DNA of 64,000 bases from Paracholeplasma manati (GTDB lineage: Bacteria; Bacillota_I; Bacilli_A; Acholeplasmatales; UBA5453). Both the position numbers and the translations under genes were made by a program. The DNA is taken from assembly GCF_025742995.1 (NCBI RefSeq), contig NZ_JAOVQM010000007.1:17663-81662 (forward strand), written 5' to 3'. Positions 45,958-54,424 of the stretch are shown one piece after another. The notes under the pieces are model-generated. The model saw only the letters and a list, made by a program, of their open reading frames with translations, was not told where the DNA came from and made no database searches. Numbering within the stretch: position 1 is the stretch's first letter; every line of letters begins with the position of its first letter.

Positions 45958-47781
45958 ATGAAAAAAATGTTTTTACTCGGATTGATGTTCTTCTCAATCT
46001 TATTCATAACTGGGTGTCAAAGCACCCCAAAAACCATGGGTTTGAATGCTGTAGGTAGCCTTGAACAACTGAAGTCGATTGTCAAATCGGCTGGTAATCA
46101 ATGGTATTACGGCCCTGTGGCTGGCGTGGATATGGAAAATGGTGCTGAAGGCGATGTCAGAAGCGAAACCAAGACATCAAAAACCAATGTCCAAGTCGAA
46201 GGTATCGATGAAGGCGATATCGTCAAAGTCGATCAAAACCGTATTTACCAAATCTTTGGGAACCGCTTGGTGGTTACCTCGATTGATGGCGCGATGACCA
46301 CTTTATTAAATGAAACGTTAGAAGACGAAAAAGACCGTTATACCTATTTCAGTGAATTATACATCACCGAAGATTATTTGGTGGTTTTAGGGTATTCTTA
46401 CCAATATTTCGCTTTCGATATTGAAGGTGACTTAATTGCGACTGACGCAATCGGGTTATGGGGTTACTATGGTACCTCCGCGACCGCTGTTTGGGTGTAT
46501 GACATTGACACGCTTGCGAAAGTAAAAACCTTCAATGTCCCAGGGTATTTAAACACCACCCGTTTGATTGATGACCAACTCTACCTCATTTCAACCAGCT
46601 ATATCAACATGTACAATGAAGAAATTGACCCTCGACCTGTCTATGAAATCGATGGTCAAAAATTGGTCCCTGAATACGATGAAATTTATTACCATGGCGA
46701 CTTACAAGCCCAAGTCTTTAACAACATTACCACAATTGAATTATCGGGTAATTTAGATTTAACCTATGATATTTTCTTAGGTAACTTCAGTTGGGGTACC
46801 ATCTATGTCTCTCATCAAAGCATCTATTTTGCAAGCTACGAATATAGTTATGATGAAGAAACAGGTTACCAAGAAACCGGTAAACTCATCGCCTTTGATT
46901 TTGTCAATGAAGGCGTTGTCTTTGGTGGATTCATCACCTATAAAGGGTACGTCATCAACCAATTTGCGATCGATGAATACGATGGTTATGTTCGTATGGT
47001 CACCACCGAAGGTTGGGGTGACACAGTGAAAAATCGTTTGTATGTCTTTGAAAAAACAGAAGTAGAGGGTACAAGAACCCTCACCCAAGTCAGCTTACTC
47101 GATGAAGGCATTGGTAAACCAAGAGAACGTGTTTTCTCCGTTCGATTCTTTGAAACCGAAGCGACCGTCGTGACCTTTGAACAAGTCGACCCGTTCTATA
47201 TGATTGATTTATCGAACCCACTCGAACCAACCATCGCAGCAGCGTTAGAAATACCAGGATTCTCCTTGTATCAACACCGTTGGAACGATGATACTGTGTT
47301 GGGTATCGGGTATGAAACCAGTGAAAACAGAACCATCGGCATTAAGTTATCCTTGTACGACGTGACCAACCCGGAAACCTTAGCGGAATTGGGCACACCA
47401 TTGGTGTTAATGAATTCGGAAAACAGTTGGCAATACGGCGAAGCTTTATACAACCATAAAGCGATCTTATTCGATATTGAAAACAACTACTTTGGCTTCT
47501 CCGTCTATAAGAGTTACTTCACCGAATACAAGTATTACAACCTCAATGAATACATGATATTCAAAGTGGACTTAGCGGCTGAACAATCGATTACCGTGGA
47601 TAAAGTCATCACCCATAAAGACTACTATACTGCCATTGAAAATGATTATTGGTACTATACACCATATTCGATTGAACGAGCAGTCTACGTTGGTGACTTC
47701 CTATATGTCATCTCATCTGGAGCCATCACGAAACACGACATTCAAAACGACTTTAACCAAGTCGATGTCATTCAATTTTAA
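45958..47781 (+). CDS. Beta-propeller domain lipoprotein
   Basis: A 607-residue surface protein with lipobox ITGC (Cys20). The mature part matches the family of secreted beta-propeller proteins (Pfam Beta_propel): TNVQVEGIDEGDIVKVD is its entry signature, followed by repeated strands such as LYITEDYLVVLGYS, TTRLIDDQLYLIS and VRFFETEATVVTFEQVDP. It probably binds a ligand or partner on the cell surface; no enzyme motif is visible. ATGACA (45903-45908), 16 bases, TATAGT (45925-45930) is a plausible promoter, and AGGAGG precedes the ATG. Confidence 0.85.
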   Translation: MKKMFLLGLMFFSILFITGCQSTPKTMGLNAVGSLEQLKSIVKSAGNQWYYGPVAGVDMENGAEGDVRSETKTSKTNVQVEGIDEGDIVKVDQNRIYQIFGNRLVVTSIDGAMTTLLNETLEDEKDRYTYFSELYITEDYLVVLGYSYQYFAFDIEGDLIATDAIGLWGYYGTSATAVWVYDIDTLAKVKTFNVPGYLNTTRLIDDQLYLISTSYINMYNEEIDPRPVYEIDGQKLVPEYDEIYYHGDLQAQVFNNITTIELSGNLDLTYDIFLGNFSWGTIYVSHQSIYFASYEYSYDEETGYQETGKLIAFDFVNEGVVFGGFITYKGYVINQFAIDEYDGYVRMVTTEGWGDTVKNRLYVFEKTEVEGTRTLTQVSLLDEGIGKPRERVFSVRFFETEATVVTFEQVDPFYMIDLSNPLEPTIAAALEIPGFSLYQHRWNDDTVLGIGYETSENRTIGIKLSLYDVTNPETLAELGTPLVLMNSENSWQYGEALYNHKAILFDIENNYFGFSVYKSYFTEYKYYNLNEYMIFKVDLAAEQSITVDKVITHKDYYTAIENDYWYYTPYSIERAVYVGDFLYVISSGAITKHDIQNDFNQVDVIQF

Positions 47782-47787
47782 TTTAAC

Positions 47788-47826
47788 GAGAGGCGATGAA
47801 AAACCATCACCTCTCTCTTTTTTTTT
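47788..47826 (+). terminator. Intrinsic terminator
   Basis: GAGAGG and GATG pair with CATC and CCTCTC around AAAAAC, followed by a long T run. Confidence 0.85.
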
Positions 47827-47856
47827 CCATAAAAAAGCGTATAATCCTTGTTAGAG

Positions 47857-47931
47857 AGGGCTATCGCCAAGCGGTAAGGCATCTGGCTCTGACCCAGACA
47901 TTCGGAAGTTCGAATCTTTCTAGCCCTGCCA
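47857..47931 (+). tRNA. tRNA-Gln (CTG)
   Basis: Cloverleaf of 75 bases. The acceptor stem is AGGGCTA/TAGCCCT with G discriminator, and CCA is encoded. The anticodon stem TCTGG/CCAGA encloses the loop CTCTGAC, giving CTG (reads CAG). The T loop is GTTCGAATC. TATAAT at 47840-47845 is the likely -10. A separate TTG-reading tRNA-Gln must exist elsewhere. Confidence 0.93.
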
Positions 47932-47935
47932 TATA

Positions 47936-47976
47936 AAAACTAAGTCTTGTATAAAGGCTTTTTCTTTTAGTTTTGG
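47936..47976 (+). terminator. Probable terminator after tRNA-Gln
   Basis: AAGTCTT and AAGGCTT form an imperfect hairpin followed by TTTTC, enclosed by AAAACTAA and TTAGTTTT. The layout resembles the nested repeat after tRNA-Cys. Confidence 0.55.
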
Positions 47977-48052
47977 ATTGATATAAATTCAATGGTTTAG
48001 TTTCTGTTTTATCTTTCACTCAACCTGTGATATCATAAAAGTGGTGATATTT

Positions 48053-49267
48053 ATGGATTTAAAAGCATTGATTTCATTAACTGGTAAAACCAAATCCACC
48101 ATTCAAGGGTATCTTCGTGACCAGGATGTCGTATATGTTCGTTCGAAAAACATCTACAACGTCTATAACGAAACCTTTTTTGACGTCGCCGGACTCACAG
48201 TATCGTTCAAATTTAAAGGTAGACGGTGTCACGCAATCATCATTCACCAATCTTATGAAGATGACGTCACTGCCAATCAATCGGTACAACAACTCAGAAC
48301 AGGTTTGATTGAAACCTTAGGGATACCAACCAGTGATAACCATAAGCATCCAGCCACCAATGTATTTGTTACCTGGGAAAAAGACAGCTATATTCAACTC
48401 AATCAAACCCCGAAGTTAAAACGACTTTATATTTATATGACGCCTCGGAAGCTCAAACAACCCAACATGAAAAAGGTCATATGGACCATCTCCATGTTCG
48501 GTGGTCTATTGTTTGGATTACTGATGTTCATTCTTTTAGGCATCGGACTTGGCTTTGACCTCATGAGCTTCATCATCAATATGATTGGTGGTTTGGTATG
48601 GGGTGTCTTATTCGGATTTTTCATGAATTTAAGCTTGGGTAAAAACCCGATTGACCCATTTAAAATGACATTAACCAAACGGGATAAACGTTTTTTTGAA
48701 AACTATCGTCTTGGTTTAAGCGATATCGAGGGAGAAGTCCTTTGTCTATGTGCCTTCCAAACCAAATTTGGGTTACAATATTTCAAAACCGCGATTTTTT
48801 TATATGACCATAAAGCCGTATTCGCTTACTTAAGACGTGGCAGATTATTTGAGATGACTTTGCCATACGCTAATATTGATTTGTACATCCATGACTTTGA
48901 AGACAAAGAAGTGGTTGTGTGGTTAAATAACAAAACCAAACTGATCATCAGAAATCGTGAAGGATTAAAGACACTCAAGGACCGTTTAGATTGGATCCTT
49001 GGTTATCAAGAAGACAGCTATCAAGCACTGGAAAAATACATCATTGAAGTCCTAAAAGACTACGATTTGATGGGTCTATTGGCCGGTGGGGCATCCGAAT
49101 CGGTGATCATATATGATGGTCAGAGTATTGCGCGATATTTATATAAAGAAAGACCACTTGAAGTAGGAGATGTCAATCAAGTTTTGCTAACCTATTTTGA
49201 AGGAATTCCAATTGATTCATTGGATGATTTAGCTTCACGCATCTTCGCCTTTTATAAGAATGAATAG
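48053..49267 (+). CDS. Membrane protein of unknown function
   Basis: A 404-residue protein that I do not recognise. Residues 1-140 form a cytoplasmic domain, two membrane segments (about 142-166 and 172-196, glycine-rich) lie in the middle, and about 210 further cytoplasmic residues end with an acidic helical region (GLLAGGASESVIIYDG and on). The start at 48053 has GGTGAT at 48043-48048; GTG at 48041 overlaps that site. The GNAT gene follows after 40 bases and could be cotranscribed. Confidence 0.6.
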   Translation: MDLKALISLTGKTKSTIQGYLRDQDVVYVRSKNIYNVYNETFFDVAGLTVSFKFKGRRCHAIIIHQSYEDDVTANQSVQQLRTGLIETLGIPTSDNHKHPATNVFVTWEKDSYIQLNQTPKLKRLYIYMTPRKLKQPNMKKVIWTISMFGGLLFGLLMFILLGIGLGFDLMSFIINMIGGLVWGVLFGFFMNLSLGKNPIDPFKMTLTKRDKRFFENYRLGLSDIEGEVLCLCAFQTKFGLQYFKTAIFLYDHKAVFAYLRRGRLFEMTLPYANIDLYIHDFEDKEVVVWLNNKTKLIIRNREGLKTLKDRLDWILGYQEDSYQALEKYIIEVLKDYDLMGLLAGGASESVIIYDGQSIARYLYKERPLEVGDVNQVLLTYFEGIPIDSLDDLASRIFAFYKNE

Positions 49268-49307
49268 GATTAGATAAATTGAATCTAAATCAGATGGGAG
49301 ACCAGCA

Positions 49308-50090
49308 ATGCATCATGACATTTTGAATATCATCCAGAAAGCCAAAGACACCTTTACATACCATTCATTTCATTATGTAGATGAACATGATGTCAAAGAT
49401 TATGAAGTGGTCTATGAATCAACCGATGGTGTGCTATTAAAAGGTATCCATCCAAGCCAACAAAAACCACACCTCCACTTTTTCGTCCATGATATCGAAA
49501 CATTGAAGGTTATATTAAAACCATACCCGAACCATTTGATTGAATTTGTTCCAAAAGATTGGATGTTACCACTAGAACAAACAGGGTACATACCGTACTC
49601 GGTACTGAGGGATTATTGGTATAAGTATCAAAATCCAGTACCCGCTTCATCACTTACTTTCGCAACCCCAAAACAAACCCTTGAAATTGCGTTACTATCT
49701 CAATCTAGAACGGGCAGTAGTCGCGCGTTTTCTGGTGAGACAGTAGAGGTCGTCTCTCAATGGGTGACCAATCAAGTAGATGGGGTGGATGATTCATGTG
49801 TCTTGATTCATCAGAGTGATGTCATCGAAGGCGCAGTGATGGTGGGCTTGTATGGAGAAAATGAAAAACGAACCCTATGGGTCCGGTTGATTGTTGTAAA
49901 AGCATCTCTACAAAACCAAGGCATCGGTCAAAAACTGTTATCACAAGCGCTCTATTATGGTCAAATGCATTACGCCAAACGGGCATTCTTGATGGCCGAT
50001 GATTTGAATCAAAACGCCTTATATCTATACCAAAAAATGGGATTTAAACCCGACTTAACCTCAGAACAAATCGATATGATATCAATATAA
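49308..50090 (+). CDS. GNAT family N-acetyltransferase
   Basis: A 260-residue protein. The C-terminal 110 residues form the GNAT fold: WVRLIVVKASLQNQGIGQKLL gives strand 4 and the acetyl-CoA pyrophosphate loop (QNQGIG), and ALYLYQKMGFKP is the typical end. The N-terminal 140 residues are a second, divergent half without a readable CoA loop. GGGAG lies before the ATG. The substrate is unknown. Confidence 0.82.
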   Translation: MHHDILNIIQKAKDTFTYHSFHYVDEHDVKDYEVVYESTDGVLLKGIHPSQQKPHLHFFVHDIETLKVILKPYPNHLIEFVPKDWMLPLEQTGYIPYSVLRDYWYKYQNPVPASSLTFATPKQTLEIALLSQSRTGSSRAFSGETVEVVSQWVTNQVDGVDDSCVLIHQSDVIEGAVMVGLYGENEKRTLWVRLIVVKASLQNQGIGQKLLSQALYYGQMHYAKRAFLMADDLNQNALYLYQKMGFKPDLTSEQIDMISI

Positions 50091-50112
50091 CCCATCGCTG
50101 GGTTATTTTTTT
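50089..50112. terminator. Bidirectional terminator
   Basis: AACCCA, TCGC, TGGGTT and a T run, between the convergent GNAT and methyltransferase genes; it covers the GNAT stop. Confidence 0.82.
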
Positions 50113-51290
50113 TAGGCGTTCATAACGCGTAGGATGACACATTTTAAATATAAGGATTCATCCGAACCCAATAAAGCTGGATGATCTTTTGACTGTATAC
50201 GCATTTCGACCATTTGAACTTTCTTTTTCGCATCTCTCGCTGCGTCTTGTAACATCTGTAAGAAGAGGTCAATGGTCATATAATGACTGCAGCTGCAGGT
50301 GTATAAATACCCACCGTCTTCAATGATTTTCATCGCTTGAAGATTGATGTCTTTATACCCTTGATAAGCACGTTTAATCGCGTCTTTGTTTTTTGCGAAA
50401 GCAGGTGGGTCTAGGATGATGGTATCAAAGGTTTTACCCTCTTTTTGATAGGCACGCAATTGATCAAATACGTCTTTTTCAATCGCTTCAACTTGGGTGA
50501 AACCATTGAGTTTCGCATTGTTTAAGATATCGGAAACCGCTAAGGCTGAAATATCGACACAGGTGACTTTTTTCGCCCCATGGTAGGCTGCGTGTAATCC
50601 AAATCCACCAATATTGGCGAAACAGTCTAGCACATTTTTATCTTTAACATAGGGTTTTACAGCGTTATGGTTATCTTGTTGATCTAAGAAGAAGCCGGTT
50701 TTTTGACCGTTCATCAAATCCACGGACATGGTCAGTTCATTTTCCTTGATGATGACTTTAGGAGGTACCTCACCATAAATGACACCTTTGAAAGGTTCTA
50801 AACCCTCTTTGGTTCGAACCGATACATCTGAGCGTTCAAGAATACCCTTTGGATTGAAAATCGATACCAATATTTGAATGAACATTTCTTTTCTTTGATC
50901 GATACCTAAGGATAAAATTTGGATGGATAAATAATCGCCATATTTATCGATGATTAAACCTGGTATACCATCGGATTCACCAAAAAAAGCACGATAACTA
51001 TTTTGATAACCCAAACCTTCTCTCGCTTGCTTGGCTTTCAGGATTTTAGCTTTGAAAAAAGCTTCATCAATTTCGATATCTTCACTGCTTAAAATACGAA
51101 CAAAAATCTTAGAATTAGTGTTCAAATAGCCTTTTCCTAGAAAGGTGTCATCAAAAGCATACACATAAGCTAATTCACCCGATTTGATGAAACCAACGAT
51201 GTGGTCAATTTCATTGGAGAAGACCCAAGGATGACCTTCTTGGATTCGTACTTCTTCACCTTTTTTTAAATAAATTTTGCAGGGATTCAT
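50112..51290 (-). CDS. Class I rRNA large-subunit methyltransferase, RlmI type
   Basis: A 392-residue enzyme. An N-terminal PUA domain (about 1-75, with EGHPWVFSNEI) binds RNA. A linker domain contains FFGESDGIPGLIIDKYG, and the Rossmann domain has VLDCFANIGGFGLHAA for SAM binding, ILDPPAFAK (motif IV) and TCSCSHYM with the catalytic Cys (motif VI). The match is to the RlmI/YwbD group, which makes m5C in 23S rRNA. The ATG at 51290 has GAGGT upstream on the minus strand. It is monocistronic. Confidence 0.9.
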   Translation of the reverse strand: MNPCKIYLKKGEEVRIQEGHPWVFSNEIDHIVGFIKSGELAYVYAFDDTFLGKGYLNTNSKIFVRILSSEDIEIDEAFFKAKILKAKQAREGLGYQNSYRAFFGESDGIPGLIIDKYGDYLSIQILSLGIDQRKEMFIQILVSIFNPKGILERSDVSVRTKEGLEPFKGVIYGEVPPKVIIKENELTMSVDLMNGQKTGFFLDQQDNHNAVKPYVKDKNVLDCFANIGGFGLHAAYHGAKKVTCVDISALAVSDILNNAKLNGFTQVEAIEKDVFDQLRAYQKEGKTFDTIILDPPAFAKNKDAIKRAYQGYKDINLQAMKIIEDGGYLYTCSCSHYMTIDLFLQMLQDAARDAKKKVQMVEMRIQSKDHPALLGSDESLYLKCVILRVMNA

Positions 51291-51397
51291 AGGGTTTACC
51301 TCGTTTTTACAGTTAGCATTATATCATGTTTATGAATATAAAACACAAAAAGCGAAAGTCATGCTAAAATATAAGAAAAGCAATAGAAGAGGTGTCT

Positions 51398-52969
51398 ATG
51401 AAACTCGATTATAAAAAGACGATTTACGTTGGATTGGCATTTTTAATTATCTCGTTGTTTTGGCAAACCTATGACGCCATCATCACCAAGATTTTGATTG
51501 ATAAATTCGGTCTAAATCAAACGTGGAGTGGTTTTGTTATGGCTTTGGATAACATTTTAGCCTTATTCTTATTACCATTCTTTGGCGGGTTATCAGACCG
51601 CACCAACCATAAACGTGGCAGACGTACCCCTTATGTGGTGGTCGGTACCTTACTCGCAGCCTTCCTATTTGTGGGATTATCCTTCTTTGATGCGATGCAG
51701 TTAGAAAAACTGGATGCAGAAACCACACTTAGGGTCGAATACGATAACGCTGCAGGATTCACCGAAGAGTTGACTGTTGCAGAGTGGCGAACCATATCAA
51801 ACACCATGGATGGTCAAAGCGAATCCACCCACATTTTAGACATATTAGATGCTGTTCACAAAGGGACAACAAATCGAATTTATGAAGAAACCGATGTCTT
51901 GTCTTTAGCGGATTATAACGATGCGAAAGATGCGTATTATCGTTATCTATCGGCACAAGCGTTAGATGTTACGATGGCCTCGCCAACCGTATTCATCGTG
52001 TTCATCGTGATGTTATTCTTTACTTTAGTCGCGATGTCTACATTTAGATCACCAGCCGTCGCCTTGATGCCAGATGTTACCACCAAGGTGCTTCGAAGCA
52101 AAGGTAACGCTCTCATCAATTTGATGGGTGCATTCGGGGGTATTACAGCCATCATCCTATTAACGGTATTTGGCTTAGACCAGCACTCATTCGTCAATTA
52201 CACCGCGGCATTCGTTTCAGTATCCATCATCATGGTGGTGGTGTTAGGTATATTCTTATGGAAAGTCAATGAACCTAAGTTGGTTCAAGAACGCATTGAT
52301 TTTGAAAAAGCAAACAACATCGTGGATGAAGAAGAAACCGAAAATCACGATAAGATTAGTAAAGACAAATTCATGTCATTGGTCCTTATTTTGGCTTCTG
52401 TGTTCCTATGGTTTATGGGGTATAACGCAGTCACCACTAAACTATCGGATTACGCACCAAAAGTACTGAATATGGGTTATTCAACCCCACTTCTTATCGC
52501 TCAAGCAACCGCGATTGTTGGGTTCATTCCAATCGGCATTATTTCCACCAAATGGGGTAGAAAAAAGACCATTTTATTTGGCGTAGCCTTATTAACCTTG
52601 TGTTTTGGATCCGTATATTTCATCACAGAAACCACCGGTATCCTATTATATGTTGTCTTGGGTTTAACTGGGATTGCCTGGGCCTCAATCAACGTCAACT
52701 CCTACCCAATGGTAGTAGAACTATCTAAAGGGTCAGATGTCGGTAAATATACTGGTTATTACTATACTTTCAGTATGGCAGCACAAATCTTAACACCGAT
52801 TTTATCTGGATTCCTCATGGACATTCCAGACTTTGGCCGTAAGATTTTGTTCCCTTACGCAACCGTCTTTGTCATCTTCTCATTCATCACTATGTTGTTT
52901 GTAAAACATGGGGATGCGAAAGCTGAAAAGAAATCGTTATTGGAAAACTTTGATGTCGATATGGACTAA
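51398..52969 (+). CDS. MFS transporter, probable sugar:cation symporter
   Basis: A 523-residue transporter with about 12 membrane segments. The loop between helices 2 and 3 reads GGLSDRTNHKRGRRTPYVVVGT, the pattern of the GPH/SLC45-like sugar transporters of the MFS. An unusual hydrophilic stretch of about 85 residues (about 108-190, outside) splits helices 3 and 4 and is not normal for the family. A second charged loop lies at about 292-325. The ATG at 51398 has AAGAGG upstream. Substrate unknown; a glucoside is a reasonable guess since a GH13 enzyme is encoded in the same window. Confidence 0.82.
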   Translation: MKLDYKKTIYVGLAFLIISLFWQTYDAIITKILIDKFGLNQTWSGFVMALDNILALFLLPFFGGLSDRTNHKRGRRTPYVVVGTLLAAFLFVGLSFFDAMQLEKLDAETTLRVEYDNAAGFTEELTVAEWRTISNTMDGQSESTHILDILDAVHKGTTNRIYEETDVLSLADYNDAKDAYYRYLSAQALDVTMASPTVFIVFIVMLFFTLVAMSTFRSPAVALMPDVTTKVLRSKGNALINLMGAFGGITAIILLTVFGLDQHSFVNYTAAFVSVSIIMVVVLGIFLWKVNEPKLVQERIDFEKANNIVDEEETENHDKISKDKFMSLVLILASVFLWFMGYNAVTTKLSDYAPKVLNMGYSTPLLIAQATAIVGFIPIGIISTKWGRKKTILFGVALLTLCFGSVYFITETTGILLYVVLGLTGIAWASINVNSYPMVVELSKGSDVGKYTGYYYTFSMAAQILTPILSGFLMDIPDFGRKILFPYATVFVIFSFITMLFVKHGDAKAEKKSLLENFDVDMD

Positions 52970-53008
52970 AAAAATAACACCTAGCCACTTGGTTAGGTGT
53001 TATTTTTT
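52969..53008. terminator. Bidirectional terminator
   Basis: AAAAAATAACACCTA and TAGGTGTTATTTTTT with CC/GG inside. It lies between the convergent MFS gene and the membrane protein at 53000, whose stop is in it. Confidence 0.9.
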
Positions 53009-53440
53009 GGATTCGTGTTGGAATTCAAACATCGTGAATATAAAGAAGAATGGACATACCACAATCGTCATCATTTTGGACGGTTCAATCGATGGTTGAA
53101 CCAATGTTTGGATATATAACCCTATGAAAAGGAGGACGCCAAAGATGGTTGCAACAGTATAGGGTGAAAATCGTTTGGTCTCATCATCTTGGTATTGAAA
53201 TATGAGGATGATTTGTCCAAACACTGGTGAAATGACAAACACAGGTAACAACATAGAGACATACATGTTTTGGAGGAAAAAATGATGTTGTCTCAAATAA
53301 TAAGCATCTCCAAATTGAAGATAGGCATCTGAAAAATAGAGTTGTTGTTTATTTAAATATAAGATTAGATTGAGTACGAGGACATACCCCAATAAGGTGA
53401 TCCAAGTATACAATAACATGTATCGGTAGTTTAAAGACAT
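53000..53440 (-). CDS. Four-helix membrane protein under a putative ECF promoter
   Basis: A 146-residue protein with four hydrophobic segments (about 8-28, 60-82, 94-113 and 121-139) and short polar loops. I do not recognise the family. The ATG at 53440 has GAGGTT upstream; an in-frame start at 53467 would overlap the promoter. The promoter (53499-53469, minus strand) is the same GGAC-N17-CGTTTTATTA element found before the second ECF sigma gene, at the same distance (38 bases) from the start codon as at the gene at 801. It is thus a likely regulon member acting at the membrane. Confidence 0.65.
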   Translation of the reverse strand: MSLNYRYMLLYTWITLLGYVLVLNLILYLNKQQLYFSDAYLQFGDAYYLRQHHFFLQNMYVSMLLPVFVISPVFGQIILIFQYQDDETKRFSPYTVATIFGVLLFIGLYIQTLVQPSIEPSKMMTIVVCPFFFIFTMFEFQHESKK

Positions 53441-53468
53441 AATGAACCTCGAATCTATAGCATTCATT

Positions 53469-53499
53469 TAATAAAACGAAAAAACGGACGATTTTGTCC
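53469..53499 (-). promoter_or_regulatory. Putative ECF sigma promoter
   Basis: On the minus strand GGACAAAA starts at 53499 and CGTTTTATTA at 53478, with 17 bases between GGAC and CGTT, identical to 742-772 and 10817-10847. Confidence 0.62.
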
Positions 53500-53506
53500 G
53501 TTTTTA
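53481..53506 (-). terminator. Terminator of the GDPD gene, overlapping the ECF promoter
   Basis: CGGAC and GTCCG arms around AAAATC, flanked by A and T runs. It ends the GDPD transcript; its first arm is the -35 block of the downstream promoter. Confidence 0.72.
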
Positions 53507-53537
53507 TATCAAAAAGTTGTAAAAGATTTCAATTATT

Positions 53538-54269
53538 TCATTTTTTCGGTATAAAGTTTTCAAAAACAGCGTTATCAAATGCTTTTCTGGCATAGGACAA
53601 TGTTTTCGGTGAACGTGCAGCGTACCCTAAAATGAGCATGCCTTTTTTTCTAGCCTTATCAATATATTTGTTTGGCATATCTTCTAGACGGTAGTTGATA
53701 AAGTCCGGCTTTGTCAAACGGTTGAAGACCATCCGTCTCAACAACTTTCTCATGATATTCGACATGTCTGAATCTGTAAAATACTCACTGATTTGACCAC
53801 GGATATGTTCTTTTGCATGTCGCTTAAACCAATAGACAATCGATGGGTCATACGATTGTATCGCAACCTCATAAGGATACTTTTTTAAAGTTTCGTTGAC
53901 TGCCTTAGCGTGACGTTTTTTATCACCAAAAGGTTTGATTTCAATCATCAAAGGGACCTGTCCATTGACCAATAAAAGAATCTCATCTAAGGTAGGTATG
54001 GTTTCATCGGTTCCAGCTATCTTTAAGGTCTTAAGTTCATCATAAGTGAGGTCTTTTAATGCTCGGTCAATACCAAACAGTCTTTTCAAGTTTTTATCGT
54101 GAAATACCACCACGGTACCATCTTTAAGAATGTTTGTATCAATCTCAATACCAAAACCGTGTTTAATCGCTTCAGTAAAAGATTTTCGAGTATTTTCGAC
54201 TAACCCATCCACACCATGTAAACCACGATGGGTTATATACGCTTCTTTGAGCCAGGACAATTGTTTCAT
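53538..54269 (-). CDS. Glycerophosphodiester phosphodiesterase family protein
   Basis: A 243-residue GDPD TIM barrel. Catalytic and metal motifs: ITHRGLHG (His-Arg), ENTRKSF, GIEIDTNILKDG (Glu and Asp ligands), VVFHDKNLKRL (second His) and PLMIEIKPFG. The start at 54269 has GGTGATC upstream on the minus strand; a longer reading to 54353 lacks a site. There is no signal peptide, so it would act in the cytoplasm on glycerophosphodiesters from lipid turnover, giving glycerol-3-phosphate. Confidence 0.9.
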   Translation of the reverse strand: MKQLSWLKEAYITHRGLHGVDGLVENTRKSFTEAIKHGFGIEIDTNILKDGTVVVFHDKNLKRLFGIDRALKDLTYDELKTLKIAGTDETIPTLDEILLLVNGQVPLMIEIKPFGDKKRHAKAVNETLKKYPYEVAIQSYDPSIVYWFKRHAKEHIRGQISEYFTDSDMSNIMRKLLRRMVFNRLTKPDFINYRLEDMPNKYIDKARKKGMLILGYAARSPKTLSYARKAFDNAVFENFIPKK

Positions 54270-54424
54270 AAGATCACCAAAGATATTGTAACAAAAGGGC
54301 GATGGAATATAAAGGATTTTATGAAAAATGAACGATGTTGTCTTTTCTACCAAATTGTTTGTTTTCCATAGAATTATTATTCACTACGTGATATAATACG
54401 GCTTGTTAGAAGATGAGGGATACA

